64,000 bases of DNA from Phycicoccus avicenniae_A. GTDB lineage: Bacteria > Actinomycetota > Actinomycetes > Actinomycetales > Dermatophilaceae. Shown in pieces: positions 33,252-41,944 of this stretch. The DNA lies in contig NZ_JBNVZV010000025.1 of assembly GCF_050496545.1 (NCBI RefSeq), forward strand, positions 1 to 64,000, given 5' to 3'. How positions within the stretch are numbered: position 1 is the first letter of the stretch; each line of letters begins with the position of its first letter. Under the pieces are notes generated by a model. The model saw only the letters and a list, made by a program, of their open reading frames with translations, was not told the origin of the DNA and did not search any database. Both the position numbers and the translations under genes were made by a program.

Positions 33252-35126
33252 TCAGCGTCGGGGCCGCACCACCATCGCGGACCCTCCACCACGCCGCGTG
33301 GGCTCCGCCGCTGCGGTCAGCTCACCGTGCCGTCCGACGTCGATGGCCGTCGCGGCGCCGATCTCGGGGGTCGAGGCCAGCTGGTGCCCGAGGGCGCGGA
33401 GCCCGGCCCCGACGGCACCGTCGGCGATGGCCGGCTCGGCCTGCTCGCTGCTGCCGTTGCGGCTCGAGAGCCGCGGTGCGGCGAGGGCGTCACCGATCGA
33501 CAGGCCCCGCTCGTAGTGGCCGAGGAGGATCTGGGAGACGGTCGTGATGATCGAGGCACCACCCGGGCTGCCGGCGACGACGTCCAGGCGCCCGTGGTCG
33601 AGGACGATGGTCGGGGTCATCGAGGAGCGCGGGCGCTTGGACGGACCGGGCAGGTTCGGGTCGGGCACACCGGGGGTCACCGGGACGAAGTCGAAGTCGG
33701 TGAGCTCGTTGTTGAGGATGAACCCCCACCCCGGGACGGTGATGCCCGAGCCGCCGGTCTGCTCGATGGTGGACGTGTAGGCCACCGCGTTGCCCCAGCG
33801 GTCGACGACCGAGAGGTGGGTCGTCGACGTGCCGTCGTGCGGCAGGATGCCCGACGGCGTGCCCGGCGCGCAGTCGGTGTAGCGGCCGTCAGGGCTGCCG
33901 AAGGGCACGGGCCGCGGCATCGCGGCGGCGCCGGAGAAGAGGCAGGCCCGCTCGTCGGCGAAGCCCTGCGAGAGGAGCTCCTTCGTGGGGACGCCGCGGA
34001 CGTCGCCGACGTACCGGTTGCGGTCGGCGAAGGCCGTCGCGGAGGCCTCGGAGAAGCGGTGGAGGTACTGCACCTGCCCGACGTCCGAGGTGTCCTTGCC
34101 GGTGCGCTCCTCGTAGGCCTCGACGAGGTTGAGGATCTCCCCCAGGCCGATGCCGCCGCTGCTCGGCACCGGCATCCCGTAGACGTCCTTGCCCCGGTAC
34201 CGCGAGTGCACGGGCGCCTTGTCCAGGACCCGGTAGCGGGCGAGGTCGCGCGTGGTCAGCTCGCCCTTCAGGACGCTCTTCCCGGGCGCCGTCGTCGGGT
34301 TGCGGACCTCGGCGACGAGGTCGCGGCCGATGCGACCCTCGTAGAGCGCGTCGGCACCGTGCGTCCGCAGCTCGCGGAAGGCGCGCGCCATGTCGGGGTT
34401 GCGGAAGACCGACCCCACGGCGGGGGCCGTGCCTCCGGGGAGGAAGACGCGCGCCGTCTCGGGGAAGGTCGAGAACCGCTCCGCGTTGTCGAGCGTCTGC
34501 TGGTGGAAGGTCTGGTCGACGACGAAGCCGTTGCGGGCGATGCGCTCCGCCGGCTTCAGCAGCTCACCCAGCCGGCGCGTGCCCCAGCGGTCCACGGCCC
34601 GCTCCCAGGTGGCCGGCGTACCCGGAGCGCCCACCGACTGACCGGAGTTCACGACCGTGTCGAAGTCCATCGCCGTGCCGTCGGGGCCCCGGAACTGGTT
34701 CGCGTCGTACGTCGCCGGGGCGGCCTCGCGCCCGTCGACCGTCTCGACCCGGTGCTTGCGCGCGTCGTAGTGGACGAAGAAGCCACCACCCCCGATACCG
34801 GTCGAGTAGGGCTCGGTGACGCCGAGCGCGGCCGCCGTCGCGACGGCGGCGTCGGTGGCGTTGCCGCCGGCCTTCAGCACGTCGATGCCCACCTGGCTGG
34901 CCACCGGGTCCACGCTGGCCACCGCGCCACCCGAGCCGGTCATCACCGCGACCTTGGGCAGCTGGTGGCCGACGGGTGGCGGGCCACCGTGCCCGGGTCG
35001 GTCGTGGTGCTCGGCACTCGCGACGCTCGGCGAGGCCACGGCGAGGGTCGCGGCGACCCCCAGCGCGAGGCCGGCCGCGACGCGGCGGGTGGGTCGGACG
35101 GCGGTGGTACGGCGAGGGGTCCCCAT
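33252..35126 (-). CDS. ggt: gamma-glutamyltransferase (exported)
   Basis: The 624-residue precursor has a Sec signal peptide (RRVAAGLALGVAATLAVA, cut near ASA) and the Ntn-hydrolase GGT fold. The chain should cut itself before Thr435 in STTHLSVVD, the new nucleophile; ASVDPVASQVG near the N-terminus and SGGIGLGEILN and SPGGASIITTV later are family blocks. It hydrolyses or transfers the gamma-glutamyl group of glutathione-like compounds outside the membrane. Actinobacteria use mycothiol more than glutathione, so the natural substrate may be another gamma-glutamyl compound. It lies 44 nt after dapF on the same strand. Frames upstream of the chosen ATG overlap dapF and are rejected. Confidence 0.93.
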   Translation of the reverse strand: MGTPRRTTAVRPTRRVAAGLALGVAATLAVASPSVASAEHHDRPGHGGPPPVGHQLPKVAVMTGSGGAVASVDPVASQVGIDVLKAGGNATDAAVATAAALGVTEPYSTGIGGGGFFVHYDARKHRVETVDGREAAPATYDANQFRGPDGTAMDFDTVVNSGQSVGAPGTPATWERAVDRWGTRRLGELLKPAERIARNGFVVDQTFHQQTLDNAERFSTFPETARVFLPGGTAPAVGSVFRNPDMARAFRELRTHGADALYEGRIGRDLVAEVRNPTTAPGKSVLKGELTTRDLARYRVLDKAPVHSRYRGKDVYGMPVPSSGGIGLGEILNLVEAYEERTGKDTSDVGQVQYLHRFSEASATAFADRNRYVGDVRGVPTKELLSQGFADERACLFSGAAAMPRPVPFGSPDGRYTDCAPGTPSGILPHDGTSTTHLSVVDRWGNAVAYTSTIEQTGGSGITVPGWGFILNNELTDFDFVPVTPGVPDPNLPGPSKRPRSSMTPTIVLDHGRLDVVAGSPGGASIITTVSQILLGHYERGLSIGDALAAPRLSSRNGSSEQAEPAIADGAVGAGLRALGHQLASTPEIGAATAIDVGRHGELTAAAEPTRRGGGSAMVVRPRR

Positions 35127-35170
35127 CACGGCACCGTAACCCCGGGTCGCGGCGCTGTCGCGGCGAGCGG

Positions 35171-36049
35171 TCAGCCGGGCAGCAGCGCCGAGGGCACCGA
35201 GCCGTCGGCCACGAGCACGGCCGGACCGGCCAGCTCGACGCCGTGGTCGGCGAGCAGCCGCACGGTGAGCCGGCCGCCGGGCACGTCGACGAGCCACGTC
35301 GAGCCGGTGTCGAGCGAGCCGGCCCAGAAGCTCGTGGCGATGGCCGCCGCGCAGGCCCCGGTTCCGCACGAGCGGGTCTCGCCGACGCCACGCTCGTGGA
35401 CGCGCATCGCGATGTGGCCGGGACCCATCGGGCGGACGAGCTCGACGTTCGTGCCGCCCCGCGGCTCGGGGCGCACGGACGGTGCGGAGGTGAGGTCGAG
35501 GGCGTCCAGCTCGACCTCCTCGGGGAGGGCGACGACCGTGTGCGGGTTGCCGAGGTCCACGGACAGGGCCGAGTACGGGTCTCCCCCACCGACGTGCACG
35601 AGGGCGTCGAAGCCGTCGCGCTCGGCCGTCGGCGCGTCGGCCAGCCGCCACGGCCCGAGGGCCACCGACCACTCGTCCCCGTCGCGGCGCACGGTCTTGG
35701 CCCCGGCCCGCGTCGCGATGACGAACTCGTCGCCGGCCTCGAGACCCTCGCGGCGGAGGTACTCGGCGAAGACGCGGGTGCCGTTGCCGCACATCTCGGC
35801 CGCCGACCCGTCGGCGTTGCGGTAGTCCATGAACCACCGGGCCTGCTCGGCCTGGGCGCGCACGGCGGGCTCGTCGGCCAGCTCGGCCGGCACCACGCGG
35901 ATGACGCCGTCGCCGCCCACGCCCGCCCGCCGGTCGGCCAGCCACGCGGCCCGGCCCGCGGACAGCCCGAGGGCGCCGTCGAGGTCGGGCACGAGGACGA
36001 AGTCGTTCTCGGTCCCGTGCCCCTTCGTGAACGCGAGCCGGTCAGCCAT
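35171..36049 (-). CDS. dapF: diaminopimelate epimerase
   Basis: The 292-residue enzyme converts LL- to meso-diaminopimelate for lysine and peptidoglycan. It has both active cysteines, Cys87 in AEMCGNGTR and Cys228 in RSCGTGACAAA, plus KGHGTENDFVLV at the start and DLGNPHTVV. Length is normal. The ATG chosen lies 8 nt inside the end of miaA; another ATG three codons earlier is possible. The def-miaA-dapF order with short overlaps shows an operon. Confidence 0.95.
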   Translation of the reverse strand: MADRLAFTKGHGTENDFVLVPDLDGALGLSAGRAAWLADRRAGVGGDGVIRVVPAELADEPAVRAQAEQARWFMDYRNADGSAAEMCGNGTRVFAEYLRREGLEAGDEFVIATRAGAKTVRRDGDEWSVALGPWRLADAPTAERDGFDALVHVGGGDPYSALSVDLGNPHTVVALPEEVELDALDLTSAPSVRPEPRGGTNVELVRPMGPGHIAMRVHERGVGETRSCGTGACAAAIATSFWAGSLDTGSTWLVDVPGGRLTVRLLADHGVELAGPAVLVADGSVPSALLPG

Positions 36050-37049
36050 GTGGTCCATCGTCCCATCCCCCGTGGCGCAGCCGGCCGGCCGCCGCCTCGA
36101 CGAGCTCGACCACCCGGTCGGCGAGGTGGGGGTCGATGGCGTCGACCCACGTGGTGCGCGGGTCGGCACCGAACCAGGACTCCTGGCGGCGGACCAGCCG
36201 CCGGGTGCGCAGGGCGGTGTCGGCGATCGCCTCGTCCACGCTCGCCGTGCCGTCGAGGACGGCGAGCGCCTGGGCGTAGCCGACGGCCCGGGAGGCGGTG
36301 CGCCCCTCCCGCAGACCGAGGTCCACGAGGGCGCGGGTCTCTTCGACGAGTCCGGCGTCGAACATCGTCCGCGTGCGGCGCTCGATGCGGCGGTCGAGCG
36401 CGTCGCGCTCCAGGCGCAGCCCCACGGTCACGGTGGGGCGCACCGACTCCCGGGTCGGCAGGGTGGCGCTGAACGGGCGGCCCGTCAGCTCGACCACCTC
36501 GAGGGCCCGCACGACGCGGCGGGTGTTGTTCGGTTCGATGGCCGCCGCGGCCTCCGGGTCGAGGTCCCGCAGCTGCTCGAGCAGCGCCGGCGTCCCCTCC
36601 GTCTCCGCGCGCTCCTCGAGGCGCCGGCGCACCTCCGGGTCGGTGGGCGGGATCTCGAGCCGGTCGAGCAGGGCCCGCACGTACAGGCCGGAGCCCCCGA
36701 CGACCAGGGGGAGCCGGCCACGCTCGAGCACGCCGGCCAGGTCGGCGCGGGCGTGCCGCTGGTAGCCGGCGACGGTCGCCTCGTCGGTGACGTCCAGGAC
36801 GTCGAGCTGGTGGTGCGGGACGCCCTCGCGTTCGGCGCGCGTCAGCTTGGCCGTGCCGATGTCCATCCCCCGGTAGAGCTGGGAGGCGTCGGCACCGACG
36901 ACCTCACCCCCGAGCCGGTGCGCCAGGGCCACGCCGAGGTCGGACTTGCCGGTGGCCGTCGGGCCGACGACGGCGACGACGAGGCCGGACCCCGGTGCGG
37001 ACGCCTGCCGGAGGGCGTCCTCGAGCGGGTCCACCGGAGGCCTGCCCAC
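36042..37049 (-). CDS. miaA: tRNA dimethylallyltransferase
   Basis: The 335-residue enzyme adds a dimethylallyl group to A37 of tRNAs reading UNN codons. It has the P-loop VVGPTATGKSDL, DASQLYRGMDIGTAK, GGSGLYVRALLD and the C-terminal RRLVRRQESWF, all standard. Its product is the substrate of MiaB, encoded 2 kb away. It begins just after the def stop and overlaps dapF at its end. Confidence 0.96.
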   Translation of the reverse strand: MGRPPVDPLEDALRQASAPGSGLVVAVVGPTATGKSDLGVALAHRLGGEVVGADASQLYRGMDIGTAKLTRAEREGVPHHQLDVLDVTDEATVAGYQRHARADLAGVLERGRLPLVVGGSGLYVRALLDRLEIPPTDPEVRRRLEERAETEGTPALLEQLRDLDPEAAAAIEPNNTRRVVRALEVVELTGRPFSATLPTRESVRPTVTVGLRLERDALDRRIERRTRTMFDAGLVEETRALVDLGLREGRTASRAVGYAQALAVLDGTASVDEAIADTALRTRRLVRRQESWFGADPRTTWVDAIDPHLADRVVELVEAAAGRLRHGGWDDGPHG

Positions 37050-37050
37050 C

Positions 37051-37656
37051 TCAGTCCGCGCGCTCGTCGTCGGGCGTCTCGTCGTCGTGGCCGAAGGGGT
37101 CGCGGTCCTCCCCCGGCATCCACGACAGGCCGGGCACGCCCCACCCGTTGGCCTTGACCGCCTTCTTCGCCTTGCGGGCGGGGCGGCCGCTCAGGCGGTC
37201 GACGTAGAGGAAGCCGTTGAGGTGGTCGTACTCGTGCTGGAGCATCCGGGCGAACCACCCGGTGGCCTCGTAGCGCAGCTCGTTGCCCAGGAGGTCCTGC
37301 CCGGTGAGGACCGCCTGCTCGCCCCGCCGCAGCGGGTAGGACTCACCGGGTACGGACAGGCAGCCTTCGGACTCCTCGTGCGGGTCGGGCTCTCCCGCAG
37401 CGGGCTTCGCGGCGACGAGGTAGGGGTTGATGACCACGCCCCGCGGCGGGATGCCGTCGTCGTTCGCCAGCTGCCAGGTGAAGATGCGCAGGCCCACGCC
37501 GATCTGCGGCGCGGCGAGCCCGACACCGCGGGCGGCGTCCATCGTCTCGTACATGTCCCGCACCAGCTCGCGGACGGCGTCGTCGATCACCTCGACGGGT
37601 TCGGCGCGACGGTGGAGGACGGGGTCGCCGGTGATGACGACTGGGCGGATGGTCAT
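37051..37656 (-). CDS. def: peptide deformylase
   Basis: The 201-residue enzyme removes the formyl group from nascent proteins. All three motifs are present: GVGLAAPQIG, EGCLS with metal ligand Cys99, and HEYDH with His141, Glu142 and His145. A C-terminal extension of about 40 residues, basic then acidic (GRPARKAKKAVKANGW, then DDETPDDERAD), is usual for actinobacterial enzymes. It is the first gene of the def-miaA-dapF-ggt run. The ATG is chosen because the motif spacing fits; a longer frame upstream has no similarity. Confidence 0.96.
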   Translation of the reverse strand: MTIRPVVITGDPVLHRRAEPVEVIDDAVRELVRDMYETMDAARGVGLAAPQIGVGLRIFTWQLANDDGIPPRGVVINPYLVAAKPAAGEPDPHEESEGCLSVPGESYPLRRGEQAVLTGQDLLGNELRYEATGWFARMLQHEYDHLNGFLYVDRLSGRPARKAKKAVKANGWGVPGLSWMPGEDRDPFGHDDETPDDERAD

Positions 37657-37740
37657 GCGCGGGATTCTTCCAGAGCCGCGGCGGGGTCCTGACGCCGGGA
37701 AAGGGGCTGGCGCGTCGGCCGGATCGGGTGTCCACTGGAG

Positions 37741-37758
37741 GTGCTCCCGCGGGAGCAC
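37741..37758. promoter_or_regulatory. perfect 18-bp palindrome between def and the MT0933-like gene
   Basis: GTGCTCCCGCGGGAGCAC is a perfect inverted repeat 30 nt before the GTG of the small MT0933-like gene and 84 nt upstream of def. It may be an operator or, if transcribed, a hairpin near the ribosome site. Confidence 0.6.
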
Positions 37759-37788
37759 GCCCTGTCACCGATCGGAAGGAGGTCGCAC

Positions 37789-37980
37789 GTGGGATTTCTC
37801 GACAGCGCCAAGGAGAAGCTCACCGAGCTGGCCGAGCAGCACCCGGACCAGGTCGAGTCCCTGAGCGACCAGGCCATCGAGCGCGGCGGCGACGCCGTCG
37901 ACTCGATGACGGGCGGCAAGTACGCCGACCAGGTCGACCAGGCCCAGACCCGAGCCGACGGAGCCATCGGCGAGCGGTGA
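37789..37980 (+). CDS. MT0933-like antitoxin family small protein
   Basis: The 63-residue protein (VGFLDSAKEKLTELAEQHPD and onward to MTGGKYADQVDQA) matches the MT0933/Rv0909 antitoxin-like family, small amphipathic helical proteins common in actinomycetes. In Mycobacterium one member is paired with a toxin; most others, like this one, stand alone, so a toxin role is doubtful. It has a strong GAAGGAGG ribosome site 6 nt before the GTG start, a perfect palindrome upstream and a long hairpin downstream. High expression as a stress protein would be consistent with that layout. Confidence 0.8.
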   Translation: MGFLDSAKEKLTELAEQHPDQVESLSDQAIERGGDAVDSMTGGKYADQVDQAQTRADGAIGER

Positions 37981-37994
37981 GCCCACCGAGGCCG

Positions 37995-38030
37995 CGAGGC
38001 CCCCGACCGCCCCGGCGGTCGGGGGTCTCG
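37995..38030 (+). terminator. 17-bp hairpin terminator
   Basis: CGAGGCCCCCGACCGCC pairs with GGCGGTCGGGGGTCTCG, with one G-U pair and a tight loop. It starts 14 nt after the MT0933-like stop and should end that short transcript. Confidence 0.85.
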
Positions 38031-38158
38031 TCCGTTCGGCCACGATGTCGGCCGCCCTTCGGCCACGACTCGTGTCGCGACCCGTCGATCGCGCGCGCCG
38101 CACCGAAGCCGTCCCTATCGTCGAACGAGCACCAGCCACTCCTCGGAAGGGACGCGTC

Positions 38159-38362
38159 GTGTCGCACTGGCACTCGGGGTTGCCGAAGCTCGACATCGAG
38201 CCGTTCGACCCGACCCCGCTCTACGACGCGGTGCGGACCACGGTGGCGGAGAACGCGGTGGCCGAGGAGCGCCGGCGCTCGGGCAAGCGGACGGTGCTGC
38301 TCGTCGGCGCGGTGGTCGGCCTGCTCGCCCTCGTGGGCGGCGCGGTCGCCCTCTTCGCCTGA
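38159..38362 (+). CDS. small single-helix membrane protein, unknown function
   Basis: The 67-residue protein starts VSHWHSGLPKLDIEPFDPTP and ends in one hydrophobic helix (TVLLVGAVVGLLALVGGAVALFA) after a run of arginines, so its N-terminus should be cytoplasmic. A GGAAGGGA ribosome site precedes the GTG start. I recognise no family. Its stop codon lies inside a 16-bp palindrome shared with the end of miaB. Confidence 0.6.
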   Translation: MSHWHSGLPKLDIEPFDPTPLYDAVRTTVAENAVAEERRRSGKRTVLLVGAVVGLLALVGGAVALFA

Positions 38363-38371
38363 GCTCAGGCG
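38356..38371. terminator. palindrome holding both convergent stop codons
   Basis: CGCCTGAGCTCAGGCG is a perfect 16-bp inverted repeat that contains the stop of the small membrane protein and the stop of miaB on the other strand. It could act as a short two-way terminator. Confidence 0.5.
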
Positions 38372-39882
38372 CCGCAGGCCGCCGAGGTCACCGGCGGGGC
38401 CGCCGGGACGCCGACGGACGGCATCCCGAGCGAGACGGCCGGCTTGCCGGGTACCGGGGCGCCCTGGAGCGCCTCCCAGGCGTCGCCCCCGCGGGTGCGG
38501 CGCAGTGACCAGACTCCCTGCTGCACAGCGCTGTCCGCGACGAGGTGGTGCGGAGCACCGTAGGTGACCCCGACCGTCACCGCGTCCCCGGGGCGGGGCC
38601 GCTCGGCCCCCTCGGGCAGCGCGAAGTGGACGAGCCGGTTGTCGCGGGCGCGCCCCGACATCCGGGCGGTCTCGCCGTCCTTGCGGCCCTCCCCCGGCGC
38701 CACGAGCACCTCGACCTCGCGGCCCTCGAGCTCGCGGTTACCGGCCCACGACACCTGCTCCTGGAGGGCGATGAGCCGGTCGAAGCGCTCCTGGACGACG
38801 GCCTTCGGCACCTGGTCCTCCATCGTGGCCGCCGGTGTGCCGGGGCGGATCGAGTACTGGAAGGTGAAGGCGCTGGAGAACCGGGAGGCCTCGACGACGC
38901 GCAGCGTCTCGGCGAAGTCCTCCTCGGTCTCGCCGGGGAAGCCGACGATGAGGTCGGTGGTGATCGCGGCGTCGGGCATCGCGGCGCGGACGCGGTCGAT
39001 GATCCCGAGGAACCTCTCGCTGCGGTAGCTGCGGCGCATCGCCTTCAGCACGCGGTCCGAGCCGGACTGCAGCGGCATGTGCAGGCTCGGCATCACGTTC
39101 GGCGTCTCGGCCATGGCCTCGATGACGTCGTCGGTGAAGGCGGCCGGGTGGGGGCTGGTGAACCGCACGCGCTCGAGACCGTCGATGTCGCCGCAGGCCC
39201 GCAGCAGCTTGCCGAAGGCGAGCCGGTCGCCGAACTCGACGCCGTAGGTGTTGACGTTCTGCCCGAGCAGCGTGACCTCGACGACGCCCTGCGCCACGAG
39301 CGCCTCGATCTCGGCGAGGACGTCGCCGGGCCGGCGGTCCTGCTCCTTGCCGCGCAGGCTGGGGACGATGCAGAACGTGCAGGTGTTGTTGCAGCCCACC
39401 GAGATCGAGACCCAGCCGGCGAACGCGGAGTCGCGGCGCGTCGGCAGGGTCGACGGGAAGGTCTCGAGGGACTCGAGGATCTCGACCTCGGCCCGCTTGT
39501 TGTGCCGGGCCCGGTCGAGCAGGGCCGGGAGGCTGCCGATGTTGTGCGTCCCGAAGACGACGTCGACCCACGGCGCGCGCTTCACGATGGTCTCGCGGTC
39601 CTTCTGCGCCATGCACCCGCCGACGGCGATCTGGAGGTCCGGGTTGGCGGTCTTGGCCGGGCGCAGCTGCCCGAGGTTGCCGTAGAGCTTGTTGTCGGCG
39701 TTCTCGCGGACCGCACAGGTGTTGAAGACGACGACGTCCGCGACGTCGGGGCGCCGCTCGGCCGGCACGCTCGCGAGGTCGACGTAGCCGGCGGTCTCGA
39801 GGAGGCCGGCGAGGCGTTCGGAGTCGTGCACGTTCATCTGGCACCCGTGGGTGCGCACGTCGTAGGTCTTGGCAGCAGTCAT
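38365..39882 (-). CDS. miaB: tRNA-2-methylthio-N6-dimethylallyladenosine synthase
   Basis: The 505-residue radical SAM methylthiotransferase has the N-terminal auxiliary cluster cysteines Cys14 (THGCQMN), Cys56 (NTCAVRE) and Cys90 (GGCMAQ), and the radical SAM motif at Cys164, Cys168 and Cys171 (GCNNTCTFC). A TRAM domain follows in the last 130 residues. It acts after MiaA on the same tRNA base. The final 40 residues (PAVSLGMPSVGVPAAPP) are Pro-rich and family-variable. In many actinobacteria miaB follows recA-recX, which are 3 kb away here. Confidence 0.96.
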   Translation of the reverse strand: MTAAKTYDVRTHGCQMNVHDSERLAGLLETAGYVDLASVPAERRPDVADVVVFNTCAVRENADNKLYGNLGQLRPAKTANPDLQIAVGGCMAQKDRETIVKRAPWVDVVFGTHNIGSLPALLDRARHNKRAEVEILESLETFPSTLPTRRDSAFAGWVSISVGCNNTCTFCIVPSLRGKEQDRRPGDVLAEIEALVAQGVVEVTLLGQNVNTYGVEFGDRLAFGKLLRACGDIDGLERVRFTSPHPAAFTDDVIEAMAETPNVMPSLHMPLQSGSDRVLKAMRRSYRSERFLGIIDRVRAAMPDAAITTDLIVGFPGETEEDFAETLRVVEASRFSSAFTFQYSIRPGTPAATMEDQVPKAVVQERFDRLIALQEQVSWAGNRELEGREVEVLVAPGEGRKDGETARMSGRARDNRLVHFALPEGAERPRPGDAVTVGVTYGAPHHLVADSAVQQGVWSLRRTRGGDAWEALQGAPVPGKPAVSLGMPSVGVPAAPPVTSAACGA

Positions 39883-40034
39883 GGCGTCCCCCAGCGTACG
39901 AGCCGTCGGGCTCCGCGACAGAATCCCGCCCGCCGTCCCGAGGTCACGATCCGGAGGCCGGTGGCTGTCGGAGCCCGGTGGAAGGGTCGGGCCCGGGCCG
40001 TCCCGAGCCCGTGCCGCCCGACGAAGGAGCCCTC

Positions 40035-40460
40035 GTGCCCGACTTCTCCGGTTCGCTCATCGACCACCTCAACCTCCCCGTCACCGACCTCGCGGCGTCC
40101 GTCGCCTTCTACGAGGCGGCCCTGGCACCCCTCGGCATCACGACGCTCATCCCGGTCCCCGCCGACGAGGCCGCAGACCAGAAGGCGATGCACGCCTTCG
40201 GGGTCCACCCGAAACCGTTCTTCTGGCTCGTGGCAGGAGAGGCCGTCCGCTACGACGCCGACACCCACGTGGCGTTCACCGCCCCGGACCGGGCCACCGT
40301 CGACGCCTTCCACGAGGCCGCGGTGGCTGCCGGGGCCACCACGCTGCGCCCGCCGGGCGAGTACGCCGAGTACCACCCCGGCTACTACGGGGCGTTCGTC
40401 GCCGACCCCGACGGTGTCAACGTCGAGGCGGTCTTCCACGGCGCGCCCGACACCGCCTGA
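40035..40460 (+). CDS. VOC-family (glyoxalase/dioxygenase-like) protein
   Basis: The 141-residue protein has the vicinal-oxygen-chelate layout of two beta-alpha-beta-beta-beta units: IDHLNLPVTDLAASVAFYEAA at the start, HVAFTAPDRATVDAFHEAA in the middle and YYGAFVADPDGVNVEAVFH at the end, with His and Glu in metal positions. A GAAGGAG ribosome site lies 5 nt before the GTG start. The substrate is not known. No linked genes suggest a pathway. Confidence 0.8.
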   Translation: MPDFSGSLIDHLNLPVTDLAASVAFYEAALAPLGITTLIPVPADEAADQKAMHAFGVHPKPFFWLVAGEAVRYDADTHVAFTAPDRATVDAFHEAAVAAGATTLRPPGEYAEYHPGYYGAFVADPDGVNVEAVFHGAPDTA

Positions 40461-40467
40461 GGGGACC

Positions 40468-41862
40468 TCAGGGGTACGCGGGACCGGCCACGGCGAGGGA
40501 GTCCTCGGGGTCCTCCGCGGGGGCGGGCGGGCGCACGGCCGACGCGAGGAGGACCGACCAGGCGAGCCCGACCACGAGGGCGACGACCGCCTCGCTGATC
40601 GTCGAGAACCCGGAGAGCAGGCGGGCCGCGACGAGGACGGTGACGACCACCGCCACCGAGGTCCACACGGTGACCCTCCTCCCCCACGACAGCCACGGCG
40701 CGAGGACGACGGCGGCGAGCACGAGCGCGCACGGCACGACGGCGAGCTGGTTGACGAAGAGGAAGCGCAGGGTCTCGTCGGTGGCGTCGCCCGGCGCCTC
40801 GCGGTGGTGCTGCACCGCGTCGATGACGCCCTTGGTGGCCAGCGCGAGCGCCGCCAGACCGGCGACCGGGATGAGCACCCGCAGCCGCTCCTGCGCGTCG
40901 AGCCGGCGCCGGTGGCGCACGAGGACGCCGAGGGCGACGGCCGCGGCGAGCAGGACGACGAACGGGGTCCGCAGGACCGAGACCGTCGCGAGGCTGAGGT
41001 CGGTGACGGCCGGTGAGGCGTGGTCGGCGAGCCAGTCGGCGACGGGGCGGTCGAGGGAGCGCAGGCCGGTGCGCGCGACCGCGACGAGGACCACCACGGT
41101 CGTGACGACGCCGACGAGGATCGCGCCCACCGACCACAGGAGGGCGGAGACGACGTGGCCGGCCCGGGAGCCGGCGACGGAGACCGAGCCCTCCTCGACG
41201 CGACGGCGGACGAGCCGCAGGCGCTGGAGCGGCGCCCGGAGGACGGGGGTGGTGAGCCAGTGCGGGTGCCCGGCGACCAGGCGCCCGGACCACGCGAGGG
41301 CGAGGACCACACCGGCGAGGACCGCGACGGACACGCTCGCGCGCCCGAGCACCGCGCTCACCGCGTCCCAGCTCGACCCCGCGAGGTGGCCGAGCAGGGT
41401 GAGCGAGACCGCCCAGAGGGTGGCCGCCGGGACGCTCGCGCGGGCGAAGCGGCGGTACGGGGTGCCCGACATCCCGATGATGCGCGGCACGAGGGTGCGG
41501 GCGACCACCACGAACTGGGCGACGACCACGGCCTGCGTCCCCCGCCGGGCGAGCAGGTCGTCGGCGAGGGCCCAGCGGCTCTCACCGACCCGCTGCCCGA
41601 GCCTCGAGCTGCGCACGGCGGCCCCGCCGTCCCGGCCGGAGCGCCACCCGAGCGAGGTCCCGGCCACCGCCGCGACGACCGCGAGCAGGTAGACCACCGG
41701 TGCCGGCACCGCCCCCACGCCGGCGAGGACCCCGAGGCCGATGACCGCCGTCGTCCCCGGCAGCAGCATCCCGACGACGGTGCCCGACTCGGCGAGCACC
41801 GACGCGGCGAGCAGCAGCGCGAGGGGCCAGGCGGGCAGCGACCCGAGGACGTCGGTCAGCAC
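40468..41862 (-). CDS. DedA-domain protein fused to a degenerate PAP2-like domain
   Basis: The 464-residue membrane protein has an N-terminal DedA (SNARE-associated, VTT) domain: ESGTVVGMLLPGTTAVIG with the conserved Glu, and ARTLVPRIIGMSGTPYRRF with the conserved Arg. After about residue 210 come five to six more helices in the positions of a PAP2 lipid phosphatase. The PAP2 motifs are worn away: KGVIDAVQHHREAP stands for KX6RP, FLFVNQLAVVP for the PSGH region, and ARLLSGFSTISEAV for SRX5HX3D, lacking the catalytic histidines. So the second half is probably not a phosphatase. DedA proteins flip lipid carriers or phospholipids; substrate unknown. Confidence 0.75.
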   Translation of the reverse strand: MLTDVLGSLPAWPLALLLAASVLAESGTVVGMLLPGTTAVIGLGVLAGVGAVPAPVVYLLAVVAAVAGTSLGWRSGRDGGAAVRSSRLGQRVGESRWALADDLLARRGTQAVVVAQFVVVARTLVPRIIGMSGTPYRRFARASVPAATLWAVSLTLLGHLAGSSWDAVSAVLGRASVSVAVLAGVVLALAWSGRLVAGHPHWLTTPVLRAPLQRLRLVRRRVEEGSVSVAGSRAGHVVSALLWSVGAILVGVVTTVVVLVAVARTGLRSLDRPVADWLADHASPAVTDLSLATVSVLRTPFVVLLAAAVALGVLVRHRRRLDAQERLRVLIPVAGLAALALATKGVIDAVQHHREAPGDATDETLRFLFVNQLAVVPCALVLAAVVLAPWLSWGRRVTVWTSVAVVVTVLVAARLLSGFSTISEAVVALVVGLAWSVLLASAVRPPAPAEDPEDSLAVAGPAYP

Positions 41863-41932
41863 GCGCCCAGCGTGGCACGTGGCGGGCGGTGCACGGGAGC
41901 GGATCTCGGTGGCTCGCCGGGCACGCCCGGCC

Positions 41933-41938
41933 TAGCCT
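41933..41938 (+). promoter_or_regulatory. -10 box TAGCCT of the GNAT gene
   Basis: TAGCCT ends 6 nt before the ATG, leaderless spacing. Confidence 0.45.
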
Positions 41939-41944
41939 GCCCGG

